Shown: piece by piece, positions 22,511 through 33,941 of the stretch
Layout of the letters: the number at the start of each line of letters is the position of its first letter
Position numbering within the stretch: the stretch's first letter is position 1
Assembly (NCBI RefSeq): GCF_964340395.1
Contig: NC_135571.1
Coordinates: forward strand, 13,016,046-13,051,045
Direction: 5' to 3'
Length of the DNA stretch: 35,000 nt
Origin: Glandiceps talaboti
Lineage: Eukaryota > Hemichordata > Enteropneusta > Spengelidae
Position numbers and translations under genes: made by a program
Notes under the pieces: generated by a model
Seen by the model: the letters and a program-made list of their open reading frames with translations, nothing else
Told to the model about the DNA's origin: nothing
Databases searched by the model: none

Positions 22511-23408
22511 TTGTTAAACCCAATGTGCTGTGAGGAGCCTCCCTGTAATGTTACCCAAGGAGTTATCCCCGGGTATTTAAGTAAATATTTCGATATTACA
22601 AACAACCGTACAATCAGAATAGGTTATTTACAGCCTAACCATGCATATGTATATAAATAATCGGACAGTGTCACAAACCAGAACACATCATTTACTATAT
22701 TATTCTAAGACAATCGTAACATGTACAAAGAATATGTAGTAAAGGTTTAAAAAAATGTCTGTCTTGCCTTATATAAATTATGGCAACGTCAGTCACATTT
22801 TAGGCATTATTGTGATATCGCTCTATTTCAGGCAAAATGGTTTCAATTGTACAGCTAAAGAGCTGTGTTTGCAAGGATTAATAGAGTTGTGAAGTCTAAC
22901 ACTGTATGTTGGAGGTAGCAGAAAATATTCAATGCGGTATAAAGTACGCTCTGTGTGGCAAACATAACTTATGGCATTATCGATCGATCGATCGACCGAT
23001 TACGTTTGGTTTGACTGAATGACGTCATCACCGTCATCCGATCAAACTATCGGTTGAAAGGAATCTTTTATGAATAGTAAAAAGACTTCATTATATCTAT
23101 TTTTATTAGCCGTCAATTCGTCATCCAAGTAATAATTTCTATATCACAGATAATGGCATTCAAGTATTAATAGTCACGATACTCGACTGAGCATAAGGCT
23201 CAAAATACTTAATTTTGCTATTAACGTTGTAGACTAACAGTTGGTTTATAATACACGTGTAAAATGTCGGTCTCGCTTATTATGTTCCTTTTAGTATTGT
23301 AAGGATGAACGGCAAATAACCTTGTATAATTTTCCTCCTTTTTTTATTTTTTACATTTTTTTTTTTTTAAACATTTTTTTTGTGCTGGTGATTTTTTTAT
23401 GCATACAG

Positions 23409-23550
23409 ATACATAGAGTACAAAGTTCCATTCAGGTTTGGGACTACATGACAGGACTATGTTATACGCTTCAAATCACGTCACTGGGGAACTGTCACGG
23501 CTGGCATATCTTGCTTTTACGTCAACGATATTATCTTTCATTATTTGACG
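23409..23550 (+). pseudogene. Possible WD40-repeat exon or remnant
   Basis: After a T-rich tract and CATACAG acceptor, an open frame reads SSIQVWDYMTGLCYTLQ. This matches the C-terminal strand of a WD40 repeat (hydrophobic-x-V-W-D, then x-x-T-G-x-C). It could be spliced at GACG|GTAAAC (23551) or run to a stop at 23571-23573. Just beyond, in another frame, NGEERIKANIPLKHLLLADL also looks protein-like but is closed by stops. That fits a decayed gene or exons that I cannot join. Only one partial repeat is visible. Confidence 0.22.
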
Positions 23551-23914
23551 GTAAACACATGTTCATACATTGAAACCTATATCCACAACGAAATGGAGAA
23601 GAGCGAATAAAAGCCAATATTCCTCTAAAACATCTACTGTTGGCAGATCTTGGAAGTATTAATAATAATCGTCCACAAACGTTTACTGATTTCAGATAAC
23701 AATGAGGTCGTGTCACTTTAGATATGGACCATAAAACACATGAATAGAATTCATTTTTCATAAAGAAAATATATTGGGAAAGTGTTGTCGTGATAAACTC
23801 CAATTGACTATTATCAATGGTGATAATGAATTATGCTTTCAGGTAATAGATGGACATAATGTTGTGACTGAAGACTTTGTTGATAACTGAAGGATGACTA
23901 GGGATCTGTGTACG

Positions 23915-24214
23915 TTATGTATGTATGTATGTATGTATGTATGTATGTATGTATGTATGTATGTATGTATTTATGTATGTATGTATGTATGTATGCATGT
24001 ATGTATGTATGTATGTATGTATGTATGTGTGTGTGTATGTATGTATGTATGTATGTATGTATGTATGTATGTATGTACGTATGTACGTACGTACGTACGT
24101 ACGTACGTATGTACGTATGCACGTGTGTATGTGTGTATGTATGTATGTATGTATGTATGTATGTATGTATGTATGTATGCATGCATGCATGCATGCATGC
24201 ATGCATGCATGCGT
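23915..24214. repeat. (GTAT)n compound microsatellite
   Basis: GTAT tetramers interrupted by GTGT, then a GTAC-rich core (about 24074-24112), more GTAT, then about 36 bp of GCAT repeats. In mirrored orientation it has the same motif set as the 472-779 array. Confidence 0.97.
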
Positions 24215-24239
24215 ACAATGGACGGAGGGACGATCGGAA

Positions 24240-24278
<39 letters not shown>

Positions 24279-24280
24279 GA
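24240..24280. repeat. (GACA)n microsatellite
   Basis: About 10 tetramers starting 25 bp after the preceding GTAT/GCAT array. Confidence 0.97.
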
Positions 24281-25346
24281 GCTTGGTTATACATTTCTTG
24301 ATATGTGAGTATCAGCGTTAGTTACTGGCTATATATATCATACACAGATAAATAGTGTTACATCATCCACAGTTGAATACTGATGTATTGCCTGTATCAA
24401 ACCAAATGTGGCATGACATGTCGATGAAATTCCACGAATGTCATCAATTTCATTTTTTTTTATTTTTTGCGGGAATGCATTTAGGTATGCAATATTTTCC
24501 GCAAAGGCTATGAATTAAAGTTAAAATATTCTGAATAGTTATTAGGATTAGACATTACCCACATAATTTCGGCGGGCATTTCGGTAAAAAAGAGAAAATG
24601 CATAATAACTGATGACCTATCAAGTAATATAAAATCCAATTATGAACAAGGTTGATGACAGTGTGACAGAAGTTACACTTGGATACACGCCGATTCTTCT
24701 TTTTCCAGATTGATATTGGAACCCTGGCGCCGTACTGTTGATCTCAGGGATATTAGAATTCGTGCTATACATCATTGGTTCACTAGAACGTTAGGTTCAC
24801 TATGATGGCGCGTGAACTCTTCCTCGTCAGTGCAGATCACGTGATCGGTTATACAGGGTGGCACTAAACTCTGTAGATTTGAAAAGTTAAAGCTGTGCAT
24901 CGTGTCACACGGCTTGATGACTGTCGATGCACTGAAGTCATCGTCGTTTTTTGCAGCATGTACACAGTATGGACATTACAGAACAAACTGCGTTAGCATG
25001 ACATTTCACTTATGGACACGATATCTTTTACACACAGATAGATACATTTGAACTACAGATTAAAGGGGTACTAGCTGAAGTTATATATTTTGGGATGTAA
25101 TGCACATCAAAAGATACTCATACTATAGTATTCTACTTTACTGATATATACTTAACCATCACTTGCAATTAACAAAACTCACACCTGGTATTAGGATATA
25201 CCTTATAAATGATCTGATGACGTAATTTATTATACGTATCAATAAATGCACCGAAACTCCCTACTATACAATCAACTATTCGAACAATGCCAGAAGACAA
25301 TCATAATGTTATAGAAGACATGTATCGACATTGACGATATACTGTC
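24281..25346. other. No recognised feature
   Basis: About 1 kb of mostly unique sequence between two tandem arrays. No splice-bounded coding frame or RNA gene was recognised. Confidence 0.5.
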
Positions 25347-25811
25347 ACTATACTATACTATACTATACTATACTATACTATACTATACTATACTATACTA
25401 TACTGTACTGTACTGTACTGTACTGTACTGTACTGTACTGTACTGTACTGTACTGTACTGTACTGTACTGTACTATACTATACCATACTATACTATACTG
25501 TACTGTACTGTACTGTACTATACTGTATTGTACTGTACTGCACTGCACTGCACTGCACTGCATTACACTACACTACACTACACTACTCTACACTACACTA
25601 CACTACACTACACGGTACTGTACTGTACTGTACTGTACTGTACTTTACTGTACCGTACCGTACTGTACTGTACTGTACTGTACTGTACTGCACTTTACTG
25701 TACTGTACTGTACTGTACTGTACTGCACTGCACTGCACTGTACTGTACTGTACCATACTGTACCGTACCATACTGTACTGTACTGTACTATACTACACTG
25801 TACTGTACTGG
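25347..25811. repeat. (TATAC/TGTAC)n pentanucleotide array
   Basis: About 93 pentamers. Blocks of ACTAT give way to ACTGT, then ACTGC, ACTAC, ACTGT, with scattered ACCGT and ACCAT variants. Runs of like variants are contiguous, indicating local spread. The 161-residue open frame here (Tyr-Cys-Thr-Val-Leu strings) is an artefact. Confidence 0.98.
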
Positions 25812-25903
25812 GATAGTTTAATCGAAGTTTTCTGTAAGTATATCTTAACTTGAGTAAAAAGTTTATGAACTCAGCTTGTGTTACTTTAAGACTAACAAAG
25901 ACA

Positions 25904-26650
25904 CCTACTGACTTCAATTGTCTGTCAATGTTTACGTTCTACTGACTTCAATTGTTCACTTTCCTACTGACTTCAATTGCTCACTTTCCTACTGACTTCA
26001 CTTGTCTGTCATTGCTTACTTTCTTACTAACTTCAATTGTTTACTTTCCTACTTACTTCACTTTATTTCAATTGTTTACTTTCCTAGTGACTTCAATTGT
26101 TTACTTTCCTACTGACTTCAATAATTACTTTCCTACTGACTTCACTTGTCTGCCATTGCTTACTTTCCTACTAACTTCAATTGTTTACTTTCCTACTTAC
26201 TTCACTTTATTTCAATTGTATACTTTCCTACTGATTTCAATTGTTTACTTTCCTACTAACTTCAATTATTTACTTTCCTACTTACTTCACTTTATTTCAA
26301 TTGTTTACTTTCCCACTGACTTCAATTGTTTACTTTCCCACTGACTTCAATTGTTTACTTTCCTACTGACTTCAATTGTTTACTTTCCCACTGACTTCAA
26401 TTGTTTACTTTCCTACTGACTTCAATTGTTTACTTTCCCACTGACTTCAATTGTTTACTTTCCCACTGACTTCAATTGTTTACTTTTCTAGTGACTGCAA
26501 TTGTTTACTTTCCCACTGACTTCAATTGTTTACTTTCCCACTGACTTCAATTGTTTACTTTCCCACTGACTTCAATTGTTTACTTTCCTACTGACTTCAA
26601 TTGTTTACTATCCCACTGACTTCAGTTGGTTGTTTACGTTCCTACTGATA
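25904..26650. repeat. 25-bp minisatellite, about 28 units
   Basis: Unit type CTGACTTCAATTGTTTACTT plus TCCYA, period 25 bp. Left-half units are heterogeneous and include a higher-order block with CTTACTTCACTTTATTTCAA, repeated near 26050, 26190 and 26280. Right-half units alternate TCCTA and TCCCA and are nearly uniform. Open frames across it are repeat translations. Confidence 0.96.
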
Positions 26651-27369
26651 AGCTACGTGATTTCTTGTCTGCTTCAGTCTATACATACAAAACTGTGAGC
26701 AGCCCTTCTATAATTCTGTATTTTACATTTTGAGTGTGTATACAAAACCGCCATGTCCCATGAGTAAAACGCTAAAGTAATACCCTTTGTGTTGTATGTC
26801 CATCACATCATGAACCACTGACAGGATCTCCATTCTACTGTAGTAATTACACAATAAGTGTAATATTTCAATTTTGGCTATTTATATGATTAATCGATTG
26901 ATTTTGTAAATGGAATAGCCATTGGGAAAATCATTTCCGTCTTGTAAGATTACAACCCTAGGGAAATGAAAAACAATGCGGTCCTGTTCAGATGATAACA
27001 ATGTGACGAGTGACACCTACCCACACATTTTCATAAATCAATGCATAAATATAAATGTGTCTAAGCTTCAAAAAATTGGAGTTAATGAATTCGTATGTTT
27101 AAAAAGATGACTTAAGGCAATAATCTTTTGTCTAAGTGGTACGACGACGCGATTTTGTTTTTAATTCTCAACAAAACCCGTCACTCAATCAATTTATGGC
27201 GGTTACAGATGTCATTTGCTAGTTCAAGATTGGCTCTACAGTTGCCTTCGCTGAAGTAGGGAGGGTGGCTTTTGTGTGTCGCCCCCCGGTCTAGTCTGCA
27301 CACTACCTGGGCTGGACAAACACGAAAAAGAAGACCGACCCGAGGGTATTTAAATGATGCGCGCGCTGA

Positions 27370-27374
<5 letters not shown>
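26651..27374. other. No recognised feature
   Basis: AT-rich sequence with a slightly more GC-rich stretch near 27240-27365. No coding or RNA gene was recognised. Confidence 0.5.
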
Positions 27375-27406
<32 letters not shown>

Positions 27407-27417
27407 GGGGGGGGGGG
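27375..27417. repeat. Poly(T)-poly(G) homopolymer junction
   Basis: 31 T followed directly by 12 G. Such tracts are difficult for sequencing and assembly, so the length may be unreliable. Confidence 0.95.
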
Positions 27418-27742
27418 CTAATTTTAATATGTTCACTTGTCTGGTTTTGTATGACGAACGAAGTGCCTGTAAGTGTGTTGAACTCTAAGATAATTGTTCC
27501 CCCTGACTGACACCAAATAATTTAAAATTAATTTCATACAACGTCACATAAAACTATTTTATGTTACAGTGTATATATCCTTCATGCTTAATAAGACAGT
27601 AACACAAAACAAAAGACGGTGATCATGTTGGTAATATTTTTTGTTTTTCTTTCCTCGATAAAGTGGAAAGTACAGAAATTATAGTTGATGAAGTAAGTAT
27701 GAAAATGAAGTTTACCGCTTCAACTGAACATAAGTTCATTTG

Positions 27743-28050
27743 GTGGCCATATGGATGACAAGTTGGTGTTTATTTTGTACTTTTTGGGGAATAAATAATG
27801 TTAAATAACATATACCAAGTCCATTTTTGTAACTCAAGAAATTACAAATTAACAACTGTGTACAAAGTTTGTTATTGTACGTACAATAACAAACTTTTCA
27901 GACACTTTCTAGCTTTTTGCAATTTATTAGGTTACATACATCAACTTGGTATATGTTGTTTCAGGTTATTTTTTCAAGTAGAACACTTAATCGAGTTATT
28001 TTATGAATACAAAATTCAAAATAGATATCAAATGTCGTCCATATGACCAC
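27743..28050. mobile_element. Palindromic MITE, copy A (best preserved)
   Basis: Left terminus GTGGCCATATGGATGAC and right terminus GTCGTCCATATGACCAC are complementary. The centre is a perfect palindrome, GTTTGTTATTGTAC and its complement (27868-27895). The arms are complementary over most of their length, so a transcript would form one long hairpin. It is about 308 bp. An 82-residue frame across it (27798-28046) is a by-product of the palindrome, not a transposase. Confidence 0.92.
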
Positions 28051-28332
28051 TTGACTATACAACAGTGTGTCAGAGTTGTTGTGATAACGGGTGCATGTAT
28101 TGCTGAGTACTTAACATAGTAGTTATAGTGACATGGCGTATATGCGTTAAGTGTGAGTTATCTGATAATGTCGACTTAGGAAGAGTTCATTATTTATAAG
28201 AGGTGTGAAGTATCGACTTTATAATCACAGCAAACCTTAAAATAAGACGTAAATAGCAGGCATTGTTTTTTCACTTCACTTTCAGCATCAAATACTAAAC
28301 CTTTGCATTCGACTTATATTAAACTGGTAAAA

Positions 28333-28837
28333 AGATGAAACATGGGTATTTATTTTAATCTTTTTAATTGATAAACTAATTTTACTGTTATTTTAATTTT
28401 CTTCTTGACAAAGCAATGTAGTCCGTGTTTTAACTCCATAATTGCAAAAGAAATTAATGTGTAAAAATTTATTATTGTACGTGAGGATGTGCTTGACAAA
28501 ACATGGATAAACATAAATCATTACTACGTCACGACCAGTCTGGGCATGCGTCTGTCGTATATGTTTGAACATTATCATGATGCATAATTAATTTGATTAC
28601 TAGTGTTTACTTATGATTAGAAGTTATCATTTGTGTTCACTCAGTTTGAATGCTTACAAATCTCTTCATGTACAATTAACTGTATAGATATTTCTGCAAT
28701 TCATGAACTACAACACGTATGTTTTAGGTGGTGATCCAGTTGGCTTTTTCAAGTTGAAAAAAAATATTAAAGTTATTTCATTACAAATAATAATAATAAA
28801 ACTACTATCAAATTCATCATGTATATTCGTATGACCT
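28333..28837. mobile_element. Palindromic MITE, copy D, split and diverged
   Basis: The left part (28333-28486) carries GGTATTTATTTTAAT, AACTCCATAATTGCAAAA and TTATTATTGTACGTGAG. The right part (about 28690-28837) carries TGCAATTCAT, TTTTTCAAGTTGAAAAAAAA and a terminal ATTCGTATGACC. About 200 bp unlike other copies separates them. It is the most degraded member here. Confidence 0.6.
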
Positions 28838-29094
28838 AAAGATTGGTGTTAAAGTTATTAATTTGTCTAGTAATAATTTCCTAAGGTCCATGTATTCAAT
28901 GCAATAAAACAAAAAGTATAGTTCATCTTCTGTGGTGAATTTTGGCAAAAGTCACATTCCTGTCCTTGACTTGGAGACAACAAAATCTGCCTGTTTCTAT
29001 TTTGAGTAGGAGTAAGTTCAATCTAAATTGAGCCATTATGGAGTGTTTTGTATGGAACAACAAACATTGTGTTATGTCCACAATTCAACACAGA

Positions 29095-29665
29095 CTTACA
29101 GTATATACAACTGTCGACATCAGACCGTGGACAAACTGAACCTAGGCCTGTTACAAGCAGGGAAAGTAAACAAATGAATTGAATTAATAACACTTGGCTC
29201 AGCATGTTGGAAGTACAGAGACTTCTATTACATACCATGGTTTTATAGGAACAGGTTTGTGACCACTTTATGTGTTCATGAAACAGCCAGGGGAAATTCT
29301 AATTTGTTTGTGGATGTGAATTATTATGTAAAGTGGACATAAAACTGTTCTTATCAAATGATGGAATATAATACAAGTCTCTGTACTTTGTGGGTGTGAA
29401 CTATTATGTAAAGAGGCCATAAAACTGTTCTTATCAAATGATGGAATGTAATATAAGTCTCTGTACTTTGTGAGTGTGAACTATTATGTAAAGTGGCCAT
29501 AAAACTGTTCTTATCAAATAATGGAATGTAATACAAGTCTCTGTACTTCCAACATGCTGTGCCAAGTGTTATTAGTCCAATGCAGTTGTTTACTCTCTCT
29601 CTCTCTGTTTGTAACAGGTTATCATTTGTCCATAGTCTGATGTCTGAAGTTGTAATAACTACAAG
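29095..29665. mobile_element. Large foldback element with tandem repeats in the loop
   Basis: The left arm (about 29095-29285) is complementary to the right arm (about 29460-29665). Matching words include GTCTCTGTACTTCCAACATG, GCCAAGTGTTATTA, TGTTTAC, TTGTAACAGG, TTTGTCCA-GGTCTGATGTC and GTTGTA. The tandem repeats at 29311-29548 form the loop and part of the right arm. No coding capacity. It is not related to the GGCCATATGG family by sequence. Confidence 0.85.
29311..29548. repeat. 80-bp tandem repeat, three copies
   Basis: The word GTGAAYTATTATGTAAAG starts at about 29316, 29396 and 29476, giving an exact 80-bp period with a few substitutions. The last copy runs straight into the right arm of the foldback element. 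A fourth, diverged and inverted copy lies in the left arm near 29210-29285. Confidence 0.95.
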
Positions 29666-29689
29666 GATGCAAGGTGGTCTGCCTTAAAA

Positions 29690-29892
29690 ATGGAATGCTA
29701 AGCTTGTTGAGTCATGAGGTTAAAGTGTCTGGTTTCAAATTTGCAAATTACAGGTTCAACCCTCCCCACTGCCGTTTGTTACTAATGGCCTATGTCCTTG
29801 GGCAGGACTTGAACCATAACTGTGTCCCTCTCAACCTATATGTTTTGTTGGTGGTGTCTGTTTTTCTACCACTGTCACGACTCGCATCCTAG
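29690..29892 (+). mobile_element. tRNA-derived SINE
   Basis: A tRNA-like head has an A-box-like AGCTTGTTGAGTCATGAGG (from 29701) and a B box GGTTCAACCCT (29753-29763). It is followed by CACTGC and the body motif TGTCCTTGGGCAGGACTTGAA, a word common in animal tRNA-derived SINEs. The 72-residue open frame over it is therefore not a gene. The tail and target-site duplication are not clearly defined. Confidence 0.72.
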
Positions 29893-32732
29893 AATTCATA
29901 TCGTTATTTGAATGCTTTAATCTTATGCGCTTACAGATTCTACAGTGGACTGTGTGCTCCCCATGGAGTTGGGCAAGTATTAAAGGCCGTTATGCAGTTA
30001 AAGATCTTTGCCAGGAGTAGTAGTTGTACATCGTTTTAAACACAGTGCGGCAAAGCATTCTATTAAAGTTACATTACTACAGTGTTAACTCATATAGTAA
30101 ACATGACGGTGGCGATATGCTACATTGGGTAGTGGTAAGAATTGCATTGTAATACAAAATGTATATCTTGGTTGGCACGTTGTGCATTTCGAACACACAT
30201 GATTTGTCACTTCGTAAAACAATCCTGGATAGTGCAACTCTAACAGCACCATCTTTGAATAAACCATTTATCTAGCCGTTTGGATGGTTATCTATTTAAG
30301 CTTTAAACCAAATTGACAACGCAAAGCGATAGATGTGTACATGGATCATTTCTACCGAGAAAGATGTTCTTTCATTCCCATTGGAATACAAAAACGTTTA
30401 TTTTAAAATGTATATTCAATAGCCGTGTACAAAATATGTAAGTCAGTTTTGAACAAATCACCAGCCTACGGGATATCATCAACAAGAATATTTGAAAGTC
30501 GTTTAGATAAACTGTATTATGATTATCAGGAAACAAATATTTCACATTTCAATTTATGAAGACTGTCAAACATAGGAACATTATGACTTAGATAACACAG
30601 AGCTGACAATGGGGACCAGAGATGCTTTAAAGTCAGAATGAATATATAAATCTATGAATCAACTCTCAACAGGTGAACAGCTTTTCACACTTCCTTTGTA
30701 CACACAGAATGAGAAGGGTGAGACTGGGTATTATTAAACAGAATGGTTTTTAGAAAATGACCTTAAGCAAGGAGCCCTTAGCAAAGAGAGTGAACTAATG
30801 AGGGTCGATACGATAGTATTTTCTGGAAATCCACATACAGAGATTACTGTCAATGTATCCCAAATTGTAATTGAAGTGTATTTCTCGTTTAGATAGATAA
30901 AGCAATATTCTCTACTATCACATTTACAAGGGTGAATTTTGTGTCGTTATTGAAAATGCAAACACTGGAAAATGTTCTGATCAGAAATCTGCCTCAGATT
31001 TTTACTTTTACAAACTCTCGAAGGAAAATATTCAAAGTTTTGATAGTAAATTGTTTTCAGGTTATAAGAAAGTCAAATTACGATAATAAGTAAACACGAC
31101 CCTTATGTATTCAACAAATATTACAAAGTCTACGAACTGCATACTATCACAATATTACAAGAACTTGACTACAAAAATAAGTTGAAGACATTGAATTGTG
31201 TCTCAGTATCAGGAATATTGACATTCAATTCCGTCAGAATCTAGAAAGGTGTTTTCGACGATTCAAGTTTGTCCTTTTAGCTTTAGTTGAAAATAAATAG
31301 ACACAGCTCTAATGGTATATCGTTGTGATACTGGTTTCGAAGCCACAATGTCAAACAATAATTATTGATACGTGGGAGATATTGAGAGGGTTCTATAAAT
31401 AAATCATATTAATCACCACTGAGGGCGCTGATCTACATATAATCCAATCATTCAGAGATTTTGTTTTCTTTCTTTTTCGGAGCAGTTACAAGCATGGCGA
31501 ACAGACATTAAATATAAATCAAACCCAAGTATTATCTATAAAAATATCACATGCTTAACATCTGCCTGATATTTTGTAATCCATTCTTGTATGAATTGAA
31601 GTAAACACATATATGTTAATCTAAGCATGTAAGTAATATAAATACGTTATCTGTAAAAATTAACTGAGTAGTTTAGTCACTATTGATACTTGCTATATGT
31701 ATTCTGAAATTGGCTATTTATGAGCAAACTACGGTAGAGCCATATAGAATTTAAAATACCTGCTCCTATTAGTAATGAATAAATAAAAGAAAGAGTTTGT
31801 ATGCTTTGACATGAAGGCAGCAACCCTCTGAGCGATTACTATATAATTGAGCAACTGAGACTAAATCCTGTCCATTACTTCTAAAGGATCATCGTGCGCC
31901 GTGATAGTCTGATACCATGTTTGCTAAATATTTTAGGCCAATTTATCAATTTTCTATCTGAAAGGTTGTGGTGTCTTTTCTTGTGTTCGTTTTCTATTCT
32001 AACTAGAGTAAATTATATATTCACTAAAACATTAAAATACTTAGTGTGGTGCATTATTTAAAAATGACTGCCACATTGTTCCAACTCGATTCATAATTCC
32101 GAAAATGTCCTGAAGGACATCAGGAGGTTCGTCAGAGAATTGCAAACCCAAATTGTGAATATTTATTACTAAGGACGATATTGTGGCTACAACGGTACAG
32201 TTTTATTTCCTTTATTTATGATTACTGTTATATTGATGAGATACACAGATGTTACATAAAGACGCCTCAATCTATGGACTAGGGAGAAAACTTAGTTGGT
32301 AGATTTATATGTGTTAACGTTATGATTGACAAGTGAGTGGCACATAATCAAGATACCTAATTCTCTATCTATTCAAATTATCGTATCGTGATTGGCTGAA
32401 AATATAATGTTTTTAATGTATGTGTAGAATATGCGTAATATATGCGGATAATGAAACTTTGAATGGTGTCTGATTTCTACTTAGTTTTCGTTGTTTTCTT
32501 TTACATTTCTGGGTTATTTGTCATTCCCCCTTTTTTGCTTCTATTTTAGCATGATAAAATCCGATGTCAGGGATTTGCGACAAACCTCTTTTCATCTGGA
32601 CACACCACATACAGTATACCCGACAGCAGGACATGTACCATAAACTATTTCTCGCACTAGGTGTAGAATCTTGGAGTTACGCAACAACGCTAACTCTGAG
32701 ATTTTTGACGCCATGAAAATGAGGATTAGATG
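29893..32732. other. No recognised gene
   Basis: 2.8 kb of AT-rich sequence. I see no splice-bounded coding frame, RNA gene or long repeat on either strand. A minus-strand frame at 30085-30267 has no recognisable motif. Confidence 0.5.
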
Positions 32733-32764
32733 AGGAGGGGAGGGAGGGAGGGAGGGGGGGGGGC
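32733..32764. repeat. G-rich tract
   Basis: GGGAGGGAGGGAGG followed by a run of nine or more G. It has four or more G-runs on the + strand and could in principle form a G-quadruplex. Confidence 0.9.
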
Positions 32765-33630
32765 GGTTCAAGATAGTTCGGAATTCAAAAAAGGCCAAGT
32801 ATTTACACCAAGGTGAAATAAGCAAATATACAGGTATTTTGAGAGGACTCTATAACAAATATGAACAAATAAAAAAACATATTACCGTGTCAAATACCGA
32901 ATTCACTGACCAGGAGCAAAGAATGTATGGAAGTCTAATACAGTGAAATGTGGAAACAAGTTCAATAATGTGCCTACCTCCTACCGGACCACCAATATAT
33001 CTTGATTTTGATCCATTGATACAAACAAACTTCGTACATTCTGTAAGAATCTGGAAGGGAACGATGGATAAAACATATTAAGTTTCAATGCCTGTTATTA
33101 TTTGATTTAGTAAGTCATGATTTCTTGTACTTTGAACTACGAACTATGAACTATGCACTATGCGACAAACATGATTGAAGAGCACTGCAGGGGAAAAACG
33201 GGACGACGAAATCCTTGCATAAGTGGGATAGGCGCCACCTACGACAAGTTAAGGAAACCTGATGTTTATGTTGTTTTAAACCGTATTGCAAGACACACAG
33301 CCTGTACACTGAAAGCTTTTTGGGCTATCTCACTGTGGAAAATAAACAAATTGATACCTTGTAGCAAAACTGGTGGAAATGATGTCGCCGGAAAGAAGAA
33401 AACAAAGGGGAAGAAAAGAAGGTGACTAAGGAGAAAATGAGGGGGGGGGGGCAAGAAAATATTTGAGGCATGAAAATATTTGAGGGGAGGGCGCTTGAAA
33501 ATTATGATGGTCGGAAAGGGACATTGAAATATTCTATCCTTGATTTACTCCTTGAACCAAATTAAAGTTCAGGAACGGGTACTTATCTTGTATATTTAAA
33601 AACTTTTTGTTGACGTTGTTGTTTTGTTTT
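32765..33630. other. No recognised gene
   Basis: The frame at 33153-33425 is open for 90 codons with a basic Lys/Arg-rich end but shows no domain. It merges into a purine-rich stretch with another G run near 33441-33450. Confidence 0.45.
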
Positions 33631-33643
33631 GTTGTTGTTGTTG

Positions 33644-33687
<44 letters not shown>

Positions 33688-33703
33688 GTTGTTGTTGTTT
33701 TTT
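33631..33703. repeat. (TTG)n-(TTA)n-(TTG)n microsatellite
   Basis: Trinucleotide tract in which a TTA core is flanked on both sides by TTG units, followed by poly(T). Confidence 0.96.
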
Positions 33704-33879
33704 TTTGACGGGGTAGTGACATTAGTATATATGTATTCCGATTCAAACTGCACATATACAGGCCTAGATCTTATTTATTTGTTTATAATACAATTATATA
33801 CTTTGTAACACCGTCATTTTTAGAGTGTTTTAATTTTTAGTCTAGTAAGAGTTTTGATAATTATTAGTTGAATAAATAC

Positions 33880-33941
33880 ATAAACAAACAAACAAACAAA
33901 CAAACAAACAAACAAAAACAGACAGACAGACAGACAGACAA
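33880..33941. repeat. (AAAC)n-(AGAC)n microsatellite
   Basis: About nine AAAC tetramers followed by about five AGAC tetramers. Confidence 0.96.

Noticed and set aside
25331-25816. 161-codon open frame, longest in the window
   Set aside because: Translation of a TATAC/TGTAC pentamer array with no non-repeat domain.
25952-26344. 130-codon Phe/Leu/Thr-rich frame that could suggest a membrane protein
   Set aside because: It is the 25-bp minisatellite read through. The period is not a multiple of three and the pattern follows the DNA repeat.
27375-27417. Poly(T)-poly(G) as a poly(A) tail of a retrotransposed copy on the minus strand
   Set aside because: No retroelement or processed-gene sequence was recognised next to it. 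A homopolymer slippage or assembly artefact is as likely.
27798-28046. 82-codon frame considered as a transposase fragment
   Set aside because: It lies wholly within the palindromic MITE and reflects its arms. No catalytic motif is present.
29701-29775. Functional tRNA gene
   Set aside because: Only A- and B-box-like words are present. The acceptor stem and anticodon arm do not fold convincingly and SINE body sequence follows.
29674-29892. 72-codon frame considered as a small gene
   Set aside because: It coincides with a tRNA-derived SINE with A- and B-box-like motifs.
33534-33755. Minus-strand frame with poly-Ile and poly-Thr
   Set aside because: Produced by the TTG/TTA trinucleotide microsatellite.
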